Origin: Streptomyces bambusae
GTDB lineage: Bacteria > Actinomycetota > Actinomycetes > Streptomycetales > Streptomycetaceae
Direction of reading: 5' to 3'
DNA length: 64,000 bases
NCBI RefSeq assembly: GCF_020532645.1
Contig: NZ_JAJAUZ010000011.1
Location: 1-64,000 of the forward strand
Shown: piece after piece, positions 25,716 to 33,435 of the stretch
Layout of the letters: every line of letters starts with the position of its first letter
How positions within the stretch are numbered: the first letter of the stretch is position 1
The notes under the pieces: generated by a model
Told to the model about the DNA's origin: nothing
Database searches by the model: none
What the model saw: only the letters and a program-made list of their open reading frames with translations
Position numbers and translations under genes: made by a program

Positions 25716-26630
25716 TCAGGCGTGGAACGGGAGGCCGGCGTCGGCGGCCAGTTCCAGGTCGTCTCCCTCGGGCGGCGGCAGCAGGCTTGCCGTGCCGTCG
25801 GTCACGGGGACCACGCCGAGTTCGAGGAGTTCGGCCATCGCCGCGCTGCCGGCCATGTCGCGGACCTGGAGCTGGTAGCGGGCGGTGGTGCGGTAGGTGC
25901 CGCCGGCGTCGTCGCCGGTGCGCTGGAGGAAGCCGGAGTCGGTGAGGAAGGCGACGGCCTTGCCGACGATGCCGGTGGTGGAGCCGGCGAGGCGGCGGGC
26001 GTCCTTGGTGGCGCCGGTGGCGCTGCGGCGGGCGTAGACCCGCCAGGCGGCCTCCAGGCCGGGGGCGTCGGAGGCCGGGTCGGTGTTCTCGCCCTGCTCG
26101 GCGGCGCGTTCTTCGAGCCGGCGGCAGGTCTGGCGGACGAACGCGTCGACGCCGTTGACGGTGATGCGGCCGATGTAGCCGTCGTCGGCGAGGTCCTCGG
26201 GGCGGGGGAAGGCGAGGGCGGCGACGGCGAGGTGGGCCAGGCCGTGCAGGAAGCGGTCGCCGGAGTCGGCGGCGGTGCGGCGGGCGTAGTCGCCCATGCG
26301 GACGGCGAAGACGGAGTCCTCGCCGGCGGCGACGGCCATGCCGGCGCGGGTGGAGACCTCCAGGACCACGAGGCCGAGGCCGGTGGCGACGGCGTCGGTG
26401 AGGCGGCCGAAGGCGGGCTCCTCGCGGTAGCGGCGGAGGAGTTCGGCGTACTCGGCGTCGCGGGCGGGCAGCAGCTTGGGCTGGAGTCCGAACGCGACGA
26501 GCCGGGCCGCGTCGGCGGCGTCGGCGGGTGTCAGGGCCGCGGCCGGGTGGGCGGGGCCGGCCGGTGCGGGCCCGGCGGGCGCCGTCTCGGGCTCGCTCCA
26601 CGCGGGGTGCTCGGCGTGGTGGTCGCTCAC
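25716..26630 (-). CDS. MukE/JetB-like winged-helix subunit (inferred)
   Basis: The 304-residue protein has an acidic, Pro/Ala-rich N terminus followed by alpha/beta segments (FGRLTDAVATGLGLVVLEVS, then MAVAAGEDSVFAVRM). A C-terminal helix-turn-helix-like stretch, TTGIVGKAVAFLTDSGFLQR, is followed by YRTTARYQLQVRDM, a plausible winged helix. No catalytic motif is seen. The size, its place between a MukF-like gene and the SMC-like gene, and the winged-helix look fit a MukE/MksE/JetB role. The GTG at 26630 is chosen for AAGGAG eight bases upstream; the longer frame to 26786 overlaps the preceding gene and has no such site. Confidence 0.7.
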   Translation of the reverse strand: MSDHHAEHPAWSEPETAPAGPAPAGPAHPAAALTPADAADAARLVAFGLQPKLLPARDAEYAELLRRYREEPAFGRLTDAVATGLGLVVLEVSTRAGMAVAAGEDSVFAVRMGDYARRTAADSGDRFLHGLAHLAVAALAFPRPEDLADDGYIGRITVNGVDAFVRQTCRRLEERAAEQGENTDPASDAPGLEAAWRVYARRSATGATKDARRLAGSTTGIVGKAVAFLTDSGFLQRTGDDAGGTYRTTARYQLQVRDMAGSAAMAELLELGVVPVTDGTASLLPPPEGDDLELAADAGLPFHA

Positions 26631-26745
26631 GGCTGGGACTCCTTGGCTGTACGGGCGGTGCCGGTGGTACGGGCGGTACGGGTGCGGGGTGCGGCGGGGG
26701 TGCGGGCGGCGGCGTGGGCGGCGGGCGGGCGGCCGGGCCGGGTGG

Positions 26746-28251
26746 TCATGCCGCCTCCGTGCGGTCCGCGGCCATGCCGGCCGCATCGAGGAGGGCCGTG
26801 CCGACGATGAGGTCGGCGCCGCCGAACTCCGGGTCGTCGAGCACGGTGCCGTCGTCCACGGCGAACAGGAGGCGTTCCTCGCCCTGGCGGTAGGCGGTGC
26901 CGACGGCGGGGCTGGCCGCGTGGACGGCGAGCAGGGCCACGAGGTACGGCAGGTCGGGGTCGCGGCGGCGGGCGTCGGCGAGCAGGCCGGACAGCCGGCG
27001 GGGCGCGTCGTGCGGCAGGTCGAGGAGTTCCATGGCGGCGGCGAGCTGCCCTTCGCTGAACCGGCTGTCGTCGGGGGTGGCGACGAGGTCCGGCTCGGGC
27101 ATCTCGGCGCCGAGGTGCTCGCGCTCCAGCGGCGGGGTGAGGAGTATCTCGACGAGGTCGGCGACGCGCACCGAGACGGGGGTGCGCAGGCCGGTGCCGG
27201 CGGCGAAGAAGGCGTCGGTGACGCGGGTGGCGTGCTCCAGTGGCAGCGGCAGGACGGGCGCGACGAGCTGCCCGTACAGGTCGATGCCGGAGCGGGCGGC
27301 GGGGGTGGCGAAGGCCTGCCGGTCCTGTTCGGCGCGGAACAGCGGGCCGGCCTCCAGGAGCCGGGACTGGAGCTGGGTGTGGCGGCGGATGCAGTCCTTG
27401 ACGATGTCGACGAGCTCGGCGGCGCGCCGCTTGTGCTCGGGGTCCTCGGCCTCGTCGCGGGCCTTGCGGATGTTGGTGAGGATCGCGTTCTCGTGGCGGT
27501 AGCGGTCGGCCACGTGGTCGAGGGCCTCGGCGATCATGTCGGGTACGGCCTGCAGCCAGTCCACGGCGCGGACGTTGCGCCGGGTGGCGTCGAGGGTCTT
27601 GCGGAGGGTTTCGGCGTACTGCACGGTCCGGTAGCGGGCCTGTTCGGCGGCGAGCTGGGCGTCGGCGAGCCGGCCCCGGCTGATCAGGACCTCGAGTTTC
27701 ACCTCGGCGGCGATCTGGGCGCTGGTGACGTCGGTGTCGAGGGCGCCGACGAGGACGTTGACGGCTTCGTCGGTGGTGCGCAGGTAGACGGTGCCGCCGT
27801 GGCCGGGGACCTCTTCGACGAGTTTGAAGTCGTAGTCGCGGCGGACGTAGACGCCGTCGGGGCCGAAGGTGCCGTAGATCGCGCGGAAGCCGCGGTCGAC
27901 GCTGCCGACGTTGATCAGGTTCTCCATGACCCAGCGGGCGACGCGCTCGTGCTCGGCGGCGGGGCGCTGCGGGGCCTGGGCGGCGACGCGGGGCAGCAGC
28001 CGGGTCACGACGTGCTCGTGGTCGGCGCCGGTGTCGAAGTCCATGTTGAGCGTGACCAGGTCGATCGCGGCGAGCGCGACCTCGGCCATGGCGTACACGC
28101 CGTATTCGCCGGCGAGGTTGGCCTTGCGCACGTCGAGGTCGTGCAGGGGGGCGGTGCAGGCGAGGGCGCGCAGCCGCCGGGCCAGGCCCTCGTCGGCGGC
28201 CGGGCCCGGCGCCGGGGAGGGTGCGGTCTTGGCCGGGGCAGGAATGGTCAC
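26746..28251 (-). CDS. MukF/JetA-like kleisin-type subunit (inferred)
   Basis: The 501-residue protein has an N-terminal winged-helix-like region (HERVARWVMENLINVGSVDRGF then YDFKLVEEV), a central helical stretch (ADAQLAAEQARYRTVQYAETL, VKDCIRRHTQLQSRLLEAG) and a C-terminal region with TPPLEREHLGAEMPEPDLV. A winged helix, helical linker and C-terminal domain is the plan of MukF, MksF and JetA. It is the first gene of the operon. The start is uncertain: GTG 28251 has TAATCT seven bases upstream and may be leaderless; GTG 28275 and TTG 28281 are alternatives. Confidence 0.65.
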   Translation of the reverse strand: MTIPAPAKTAPSPAPGPAADEGLARRLRALACTAPLHDLDVRKANLAGEYGVYAMAEVALAAIDLVTLNMDFDTGADHEHVVTRLLPRVAAQAPQRPAAEHERVARWVMENLINVGSVDRGFRAIYGTFGPDGVYVRRDYDFKLVEEVPGHGGTVYLRTTDEAVNVLVGALDTDVTSAQIAAEVKLEVLISRGRLADAQLAAEQARYRTVQYAETLRKTLDATRRNVRAVDWLQAVPDMIAEALDHVADRYRHENAILTNIRKARDEAEDPEHKRRAAELVDIVKDCIRRHTQLQSRLLEAGPLFRAEQDRQAFATPAARSGIDLYGQLVAPVLPLPLEHATRVTDAFFAAGTGLRTPVSVRVADLVEILLTPPLEREHLGAEMPEPDLVATPDDSRFSEGQLAAAMELLDLPHDAPRRLSGLLADARRRDPDLPYLVALLAVHAASPAVGTAYRQGEERLLFAVDDGTVLDDPEFGGADLIVGTALLDAAGMAADRTEAA

Positions 28252-28351
28252 GACGGAAAGATTAGGCGGTCGCACGGACAACGACCCAAACGCGATGGTT
28301 CGTCCCGGGCGGGCGCGGGGCCCGGCCGGGGCCGGGATGCGGCTGCTGTCC

Positions 28352-28357
28352 TACGCT
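28352..28357 (+). promoter_or_regulatory. -10 hexamer TACGCT for leaderless pxpA
   Basis: TACGCT ends six bases before the ATG at 28364 and no ribosome-binding site is present, which fits a leaderless mRNA. The region is shared with the divergent condensin-like operon. Confidence 0.5.
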
Positions 28358-28363
28358 CACGCC

Positions 28364-29125
28364 ATGGCACCTGTGATCGATCTCAATGCCGACCTGGGCG
28401 AGGGCTTCGGCCGCTGGACGCTCACCGACGACGAGGCGTTGCTGTCCGTGGTCACCAGCGCCAACGTGGCGTGCGGTTTCCATGCCGGTGACCCGTCGAC
28501 GATGCGGCGGGTGTGCGGGCTGGCGGCGGAGCGCGGGGTGCGGATCGGGGCGCAGGTGTCGTACCGGGACCTGGCGGGCTTCGGGCGGCGCGCGATGGAC
28601 GTGCCGGCGCGGGAGCTGGCGGACGAGGTGGCGTACCAGATCGGGGCGCTGGAGGTGTTCGCCCGGGCGGCCGGGGCGCGGGTGTCGTACGTGAAGCCGC
28701 ACGGGGCGCTGTACAACCGGACGGTGCGGGACGCGGAGCAGGCGGCGGCGGTGGTCGCGGGGGTGCGGCTGGCGGGCGGGGAGCTGCCGGTGCTGGGGCT
28801 GCCGGGGTCCGAGCTGCTGGCGGCGGCCGGGGCGGCGGGGCTGGTGGCGGTGCCGGAGGCGTTCGCGGACCGGGCGTACACGGCGGCGGGCACGCTCGTG
28901 CCGCGGGGCGAGCCGGGGGCGGTGCTGGTGGACGCGGAGGCGGTGCTGGCGCAGGCGCTGTCGCTGGCGCGGACGGGGACCGCGGCGGCCGCGGGCGGCG
29001 GCACGGTGAGCGTGCCGGGCCGGTCGCTGTGCCTGCACGGGGACACGCCGGGGGCGGCGGTGCTGGCGGCGCGGGTGCGCCGGGGGCTGGCGGCGGCCGG
29101 GGTGACCGTGGCGGCGTTCACGTGA
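28364..29125 (+). CDS. pxpA: 5-oxoprolinase subunit PxpA (LamB/YcsF family)
   Basis: A 253-residue subunit of the ATP-dependent 5-oxoprolinase, which opens pyroglutamate to glutamate in the cytoplasm. The family start is clear in IDLNADLGEGFGRW, followed by ANVACGFHAGDP and YVKPHGALYN. It is the first gene of pxpA-pxpB-pxpC, each overlapping the next by 4 bp. The longer upstream frame is rejected because similarity starts at this ATG. Confidence 0.95.
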   Translation: MAPVIDLNADLGEGFGRWTLTDDEALLSVVTSANVACGFHAGDPSTMRRVCGLAAERGVRIGAQVSYRDLAGFGRRAMDVPARELADEVAYQIGALEVFARAAGARVSYVKPHGALYNRTVRDAEQAAAVVAGVRLAGGELPVLGLPGSELLAAAGAAGLVAVPEAFADRAYTAAGTLVPRGEPGAVLVDAEAVLAQALSLARTGTAAAAGGGTVSVPGRSLCLHGDTPGAAVLAARVRRGLAAAGVTVAAFT

Positions 29126-29742
29126 GCGTGCGGGTGCTGCGGGTGGGGGCGTCGGCGCTGCTGCTGGAGCTGGGGTCGGGGGCGGAGGCCGGGGCCTGGC
29201 ACGCGGAGCTGCTGCGGCGGCGGGACGCGGGCGAGCTGGGGGCCGTGCGGGAGGTGGTGCCGGCGGCGCGGACGGTGCTGCTGGACGGGGTGGCCGACCC
29301 GGCGGGGCTGGCGGCCCGGCTGGAGCGGTGGGAGGTGCCGGCGCTCGCGGCGGCCGCGGGGCCGCTGGTGACGGTGCCGGTGCGGTGGGACGGGCCCGAC
29401 CTGGCGGAGGTCGCCGGACTCTGGGGGGTGTCGTCGGCGGAAGTGGGGCGGATCGTGGCGGGTACGGAGTTCCGGGTGGCTTTCTGCGGCTTCGCGCCGG
29501 GCTTCGGGTATCTGACGGGGCTGCCGGAGCGGCTGCAGGTGCCGCGGCGGGCCACGCCGCGGACGGCGGTGCCGGCCGGGTCGGTGGCGCTGGCGGGCCC
29601 GTACGCGGGCGTCTATCCGCGGTCCTCGCCCGGTGGCTGGCGGCTGATCGGGTCGACGGACGCGGTGCTGTGGGATCCGGAGCGGGAGCCGGCGGCGCTG
29701 TTGGCGCCGGGGGCCCGGGTGCGGTTCGAGGAGGCGCGGTGA
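29122..29742 (+). CDS. pxpB: 5-oxoprolinase subunit PxpB (KipI family)
   Basis: A 206-residue subunit of the allophanate-hydrolase-subunit-1 family. Seen are the motifs FCGFAPGFGYLTGLPERLQVPRR (in part), PRTAVPAGSVALAG and GWRLIGSTDAVLWDP. It works with PxpA and PxpC in 5-oxoproline cleavage. The GTG start overlaps the pxpA stop by 4 bp, and its own stop overlaps pxpC in the same way. Confidence 0.94.
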   Translation: MSVRVLRVGASALLLELGSGAEAGAWHAELLRRRDAGELGAVREVVPAARTVLLDGVADPAGLAARLERWEVPALAAAAGPLVTVPVRWDGPDLAEVAGLWGVSSAEVGRIVAGTEFRVAFCGFAPGFGYLTGLPERLQVPRRATPRTAVPAGSVALAGPYAGVYPRSSPGGWRLIGSTDAVLWDPEREPAALLAPGARVRFEEAR

Positions 29743-30602
29743 CGGTGCTGGAGGTGGTGCGGCCGGGGGCGCTGACCACGGTGCAGGACCTGGGGCGGCC
29801 GGGCTGGGCGCATCTGGGGGTGCCGCATTCGGGGGCCCTCGACCTGCCGGCGCACCGGCTCGCGAACCGGCTGGCGGGCAATCCCGCCGGGGCGGCGACG
29901 CTGGAGACGACGGTGGACGGGGTGGCGCTGCGGGCCGTGGGCGGGGCGGTGACGGCCGTGGTGACGGGGGCGCCGTGCCCGGTGCGGGTGGCGGGGCGGC
30001 CGGCGGCCTGGGGAGCGCCGGTACGGGTGCCTGCGGGGGCGGTGCTGGACGTGGGGCGGGCCTCGGCCGGGCTGCGCAGCTATGTGGCGGTGCGCGGGGG
30101 TGTGGACGTGCCGGCGGTGCTGGGGAGCCGGTCTTGCGACCTGCTGTCGGGGCTGGGGCCGGGGCCGGTGGCGGCGGGCGCGGTGCTGCCGGTGGGGGCG
30201 GCCGGGGCGGGGGCCGGGGCCGGGGCGGACGTGGTGCCGGTGGGCGGACCGCCGGCGGAGCTGCTGCTGCCGCTGCTTCCGGGGCCGCGGGCGGACTGGT
30301 TCGCGGCGGATGCGCCGCGCCTGCTGGGGCGGGCGGTGTACCGGGTGTCTCCGGCGAGCAATCGGATCGGGTTGCGGGTGGAGGGGCCGGGGGTGGAGCG
30401 GGTGCGTACGGATGAGCTGCCGAGTGAGGGCATGGTCCTGGGGGCCGTCCAGGTCCCGCCGGACGGGCTGCCGGTGGTGTTCCTGGCCGATCATCCGGTC
30501 ACGGGCGGGTACCCCGTCATCGGCGTGGTCCCGCCCGCCGCCCTGGCTGCCGCGGCCCAGGCCGTTCCCGGCACGCCGGTCCGTTTCCTGCCGGCGCGCT
30601 GA
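29739..30602 (+). CDS. pxpC: 5-oxoprolinase subunit PxpC (biotin-dependent carboxyltransferase family)
   Basis: A 287-residue subunit of the allophanate-hydrolase-subunit-2 family. Typical motifs are ALTTVQDLGRPGWAHLGVPHSG and ALDLPAHRLANRLAGNP at the start, SNRIGLRVEGP, and GAVQVPPDGLPVVFLADHPVTGGYP near the end. It completes the three-subunit 5-oxoprolinase. Its stop codon lies at the foot of a hairpin. Confidence 0.94.
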   Translation: MTVLEVVRPGALTTVQDLGRPGWAHLGVPHSGALDLPAHRLANRLAGNPAGAATLETTVDGVALRAVGGAVTAVVTGAPCPVRVAGRPAAWGAPVRVPAGAVLDVGRASAGLRSYVAVRGGVDVPAVLGSRSCDLLSGLGPGPVAAGAVLPVGAAGAGAGAGADVVPVGGPPAELLLPLLPGPRADWFAADAPRLLGRAVYRVSPASNRIGLRVEGPGVERVRTDELPSEGMVLGAVQVPPDGLPVVFLADHPVTGGYPVIGVVPPAALAAAAQAVPGTPVRFLPAR

Positions 30603-30621
30603 GCCCCGCCCGACGGGGCTC
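30601..30621 (+). terminator. hairpin after pxpC
   Basis: GAGCCCCG (30601-30608) pairs with CGGGGCTC (30614-30621) around a five-base loop. It begins within the pxpC stop codon and merges into an interspersed repeat. Confidence 0.6.
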
Positions 30622-30661
30622 CGCCCCGGACCCCGGTCCTCACACGCCGGACGAGCTGGAT
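30615..30661. repeat. interspersed GGGGCTCCGCCCC repeat, copy 1
   Basis: The unit starts GGGGCTCCGCCCCGGACC, continues GGTCCTCACACGCCGGACG and ends AGCTGGAT. Two related copies lie at 35049-35090 and 35123-35171. All are intergenic and downstream of genes. Confidence 0.75.
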
Positions 30662-30809
30662 GGGCCTGGCCGGGCGTGTCCGGTCGGCCCGGCGAGCGTG
30701 TCCGGCCCGGCAGGGGCTCCGCCCGGGCCGGATGCGGCGTCTCGGGCCTCGGCGGCGTTCGAAGCAGGGGGTCAGGGGCGGAGCCCACGGGTTTTCGGGC
30801 TCGGCGGCG

Positions 30810-32213
30810 TTACATCGGGTGGGGGTCGGGGGTGATGCGGCTGCGGACGGCGGACTGGACGTCCTCCTCCTCCGCCGGATCGGCGGCGAGGCGGCGGAGC
30901 CGGTCGACCACGCGCACGTCACCGGTCGCGGCATGCCGCGCGGCGACCTCGCGGGTCGTCTCCTCGCAGTCCCACAGGCACTCGACCGCGAACCCCGCCG
31001 CGAAGGACGGGTCAGTGGCCGCGAGCGCCCGTGCGGTGCGGCCGCGCAGGTGGGACGAGGAGGTCTCGCGGTAGACGTGCCGCAGCACGGGCGCCGCGCA
31101 GCCCACGGAGAGCCGGCAGGCGCCGTCCACGAGCGCGTACAGCCCGGCCGCGTCGGGCCCTTCGGCCCGTACGGACTCCCGCAGCGCGCCCAGCACCAGC
31201 GGCGCGTCCTCGGCCCCGCCCCGGGTGGCGAGGGTCCGCCCGGCGGCGGCGCCGAGCGCGTCGGGGCGGTGGATCCAGGCCCGGGCCCGGTCGAGCGCGG
31301 CCTCGCCGCACATCCGCTCGTAGGCGGCGACGACCGCGTCGTCGTCGGCCGCGGCTTCGATGAGGTCGAGGACCGCCGGGTTCTCCGGCTCGGCCACGAC
31401 CAGGTGGTGCAGGGCGGTGGCGCGGGCGGCCGGTCCGGCCGCTCCGGCGGCCGCGGCGAGGATCTCGCCCCGGTCCTCGGGTCCGGCCACCGCGGCCAGA
31501 CAGCGGGCGGCGGGCACGTGCAGCGGGGTGCCCCGCCGCAGTCCGTCCTCGGCCCACTCGAACACGGCCTGGACGCCCCAGCCGGGCCGCGGGCCGGACG
31601 GGGTCAGCTGGCGCTGCCAGCGGTCGAAGGAGCCTTGCTCCCGGGCGGTCCGGAGGCGCTCGCCGTGGGCGGCGGTCTCCTCCCACAGGCGCCACGGCCG
31701 GGGTTCGTAGGCGTCCCGTACGGCGGCGGCCAGCCGCGCCTCGCCCTCGGGGGTGGCGGGGAAGCGGGCCAGGACCGGTCCGGCGAGACCGCGCAGCCCG
31801 GCGTCGTCGTCGCGCAGGGCGAGCTCGTCGAGGGCCCAGGCCCAGTTGGCCCCGGACGCGGCGTAGCGGCGCAGCAGCCGCAGGGCGTCCTCGCGGCCGT
31901 AGGCGGCCAGGTGGCCGAGGACGGACAGGGCGAGCCCGGTCCGCGCGTCGGAGTCGTCGAGCAGGTCGTCCGCGCAGAACAGGTGCTCCTCGATGCCGGC
32001 GAGGTCGCCGGCGAGGTCGAGGTAGAGGCGGGCGTAGTACAGGGAGCGGTTCTCGACCTGCCAATCGCGGCGGGGGTCGCGCACCACGCACTGGTTCACG
32101 GCGTCGAGCGCTTCCGCGCGCGGCGCTGCGAGGGCGTGCAGCGTGCCGTCGCCGCGGCCTCTCTGCAGGAGGCCGAGCAGGGTACCGCTCGGCGCTATGA
32201 CTGGTTCGAACAT
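30810..32213 (-). CDS. HEAT-repeat protein
   Basis: A 467-residue soluble protein made of paired helices of about 30 residues each, for example GRTARALAATDPSFAAGFAV and REVAARHAATGDVRVVDRL. HEAT repeats form a curved scaffold for protein binding; no catalytic motif is seen. The ATG at 32213 has GAGG eight bases upstream. A possible 20-residue peptide gene ends 46 bp before it on the same strand, and an ankyrin gene lies further upstream. The partner of this scaffold is unknown. Confidence 0.8.
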   Translation of the reverse strand: MFEPVIAPSGTLLGLLQRGRGDGTLHALAAPRAEALDAVNQCVVRDPRRDWQVENRSLYYARLYLDLAGDLAGIEEHLFCADDLLDDSDARTGLALSVLGHLAAYGREDALRLLRRYAASGANWAWALDELALRDDDAGLRGLAGPVLARFPATPEGEARLAAAVRDAYEPRPWRLWEETAAHGERLRTAREQGSFDRWQRQLTPSGPRPGWGVQAVFEWAEDGLRRGTPLHVPAARCLAAVAGPEDRGEILAAAAGAAGPAARATALHHLVVAEPENPAVLDLIEAAADDDAVVAAYERMCGEAALDRARAWIHRPDALGAAAGRTLATRGGAEDAPLVLGALRESVRAEGPDAAGLYALVDGACRLSVGCAAPVLRHVYRETSSSHLRGRTARALAATDPSFAAGFAVECLWDCEETTREVAARHAATGDVRVVDRLRRLAADPAEEEDVQSAVRSRITPDPHPM

Positions 32214-32259
32214 GGGAATGGCCTCAAATCAAGCTGGGGACGCAACCGGGAATCGGAAT

Positions 32260-32322
32260 TCACGTGGCCGCGTAACAGCATGTCGGGGCGCCCGCCGTCG
32301 TCTTCCGCTCGATGTAGACCAT
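32260..32322 (-). CDS. possible 20-residue peptide gene
   Basis: An ATG at 32322 starts a 20-codon frame that begins MVYIERKTTAG and ends TCCYAAT. Seventeen of its 19 codons after the start end in G or C, as expected for a real Streptomyces gene, and a GAGAG-rich stretch precedes the ATG. The adjacent cysteines and short length could fit a processed or metal-binding peptide, but no maturation enzyme is seen. A second reading: an overlapping frame starting at 32398 (MATDPESTPKYGV) is coding-like in its first half and could join this one if a GA unit were added in the (GA)5 tract at 32328-32337. Confidence 0.4.
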   Translation of the reverse strand: MVYIERKTTAGAPTCCYAAT

Positions 32323-32470
32323 TGTCTTCTCTCTCTCGTCGGTGACCGGAGCTCCCCCGTACCCCGTACTTCGGGGTGCTCTCCGGATCCGTCGCCATGA
32401 TGGACCAGCCGGTTTGTGCACCGCGACCAGATTTATGGCCCGGCCTGCGGCGCAGCGTCCTGCAGGGGGC

Positions 32471-32893
32471 TCACTCGGCCCCGAACAGCTCCAGCAGATC
32501 GGCCTTCCCGAACATCCGGGCCGTGTCCACGGCGGAGGGCGTGCCCGCCTTCGGGTCGGCGCCGCCGTCGAGGAGGGCGCGGATGACGTCCTGCTGCCCC
32601 TTGAAGACGGCTCCGGCCAGCGGCGTCTGGCCCCGGTCGTTGGCGCGGTCGGCCTCGGCGCCGCGGGCCAGCAGGGCGGTGACGGCCGCAGCGTGGCCGT
32701 GGTAGGCGGCGAGCATGACGAGGGTGTCGCCGCGGTCGTTGGTGAGGTTGGCCGGGACGCCCGCGTCGACGTACGCCGCGAGGGCCTCGGCGTCACCCTG
32801 CCGGGCGAGGTCGAAGATCTTGGTGGCCAGCTCCACCACGTCCGCGTCGGGGCCCTCGGAGCCCGGGGTCTGCGGTGCGTGCTGCTCACTCAT
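32471..32893 (-). CDS. ankyrin-repeat protein
   Basis: The 140-residue soluble protein has about three to four ankyrin repeats (ANLTNDRGDTLVMLAAYHGH, RANDRGQTPLAGAVFKGQQD, GTPSAVDTARMFGKADLLEL) after a short leader. Ankyrin repeats bind other proteins. The ATG at 32893 with AAAGGCGG upstream is chosen; the frame to 33127 is a run-on. Its upstream region carries GATTCACCCGTA in the same orientation and at about the same distance as the divergent small-protein gene, which suggests a common regulator. Confidence 0.88.
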   Translation of the reverse strand: MSEQHAPQTPGSEGPDADVVELATKIFDLARQGDAEALAAYVDAGVPANLTNDRGDTLVMLAAYHGHAAAVTALLARGAEADRANDRGQTPLAGAVFKGQQDVIRALLDGGADPKAGTPSAVDTARMFGKADLLELFGAE

Positions 32894-32981
32894 GGGACGT
32901 GCCGCCTTTCGCCTCTGTCGCGCCTGTGTGTCGGAGTCTCCCCAGGCCGGGCGGGCATGGGGCAGTACGGCACTGCGTCCG

Positions 32982-32993
32982 TACGGGTGAATC
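32982..32993 (-). promoter_or_regulatory. GATTCACCCGTA motif facing the ankyrin gene
   Basis: On the reverse strand this reads GATTCACCCGTA, identical over 12 bp to 33111-33122 on the forward strand. It begins 100 bp before the ankyrin start. Confidence 0.5.
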
Positions 32994-33110
32994 GACAGGG
33001 TACTGCCCGTCCCGGGACATGCCAGGCCTGGCCGGAGGTAAAGATCAGGCCGGATCACCCGCCCGCCCACCGCGCCAGTCGTACTGCGCCGGTCAAGTGA
33101 AAACAGTCTG

Positions 33111-33122
33111 GATTCACCCGTA
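33111..33122 (+). promoter_or_regulatory. GATTCACCCGTA motif facing the small-protein/FtsK-like genes
   Basis: This is the mirror partner of 32982-32993. It begins 93 bp before the start at 33204, nearly the same spacing as on the other side. Confidence 0.5.
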
Positions 33123-33203
33123 TGCACCTTTTATCGCATTGATACTTGCTGTGAGCCTGGAAGGACTCATGGTGACTGTCCCCACCAACCAGGAGAACTT
33201 CCG

Positions 33204-33398
33204 ATGGTCCTCAACATCTCGGGCGTGGTGCTGCTCGGCATCATCTGCTTCCTCTTCTTCCGCAAGGACGGAATGAAGCTGTCGCACGCCTTCGTCTGCG
33301 CCCTGTTCGGCTTCTTCCTCGCGGGCTCCGCGATCGCGCCGAGCATCACGGCCAGTACCGCGAGCATCGCCTCGCTCCTCGGTGGCATCAAGCTCTGA
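33204..33398 (+). CDS. small two-segment membrane protein
   Basis: A 64-residue protein with two hydrophobic segments: VLNISGVVLLGIICFLFF, then HAFVCALFGFFLAGSAIAPS, joined by RKDGMKLS. The tail is rich in Ser/Ala and ends GGIKL. The ATG follows a good AGGAG site. It lies 37 bp before the FtsK-like gene on the same strand, so the two are probably one operon. Function is unknown; small membrane partners next to FtsK-like genes recall the Spd proteins of Streptomyces plasmid transfer, which is only an analogy. Confidence 0.8.
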   Translation: MVLNISGVVLLGIICFLFFRKDGMKLSHAFVCALFGFFLAGSAIAPSITASTASIASLLGGIKL

Positions 33399-33435
33399 TC
33401 CCGCCCGCTCGACCCGACAACTCCAGGAGACGCCC

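Larger units (their letters stand above)
32894..33203. other. 310-bp divergent promoter region
   Basis: This gap separates the ankyrin gene (reverse) from the small membrane protein gene (forward). It holds the mirrored motif at 32982-32993 and 33111-33122 and an AT-rich patch at about 33120-33150. I see no gene in it. Confidence 0.6.

Noticed and set aside
21110..25945. 1611-residue forward frame opposite the giant ATPase
   Set aside because: It is a Gly/Ala/Val-rich shadow produced by G+C bias in the antisense frame, without motifs, ribosome site or independent promoter.
26640..26720. Short GTACGGGCGGT-type repeats between the two smaller condensin-like genes
   Set aside because: They are brief, imperfect and G-rich; I could not tell them from local compositional bias.
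20939..28251. Reading the three-gene operon as a complete Wadjet defence system
   Set aside because: No JetD-like nuclease gene is adjacent, and the setting is core metabolism rather than a defence island. I keep only condensin-like.
32200..32215. GGTTCGAAC-like T-loop sequence suggesting a tRNA
   Set aside because: No acceptor, D or anticodon stem can be built around it. It overlaps the start of the HEAT-repeat gene.
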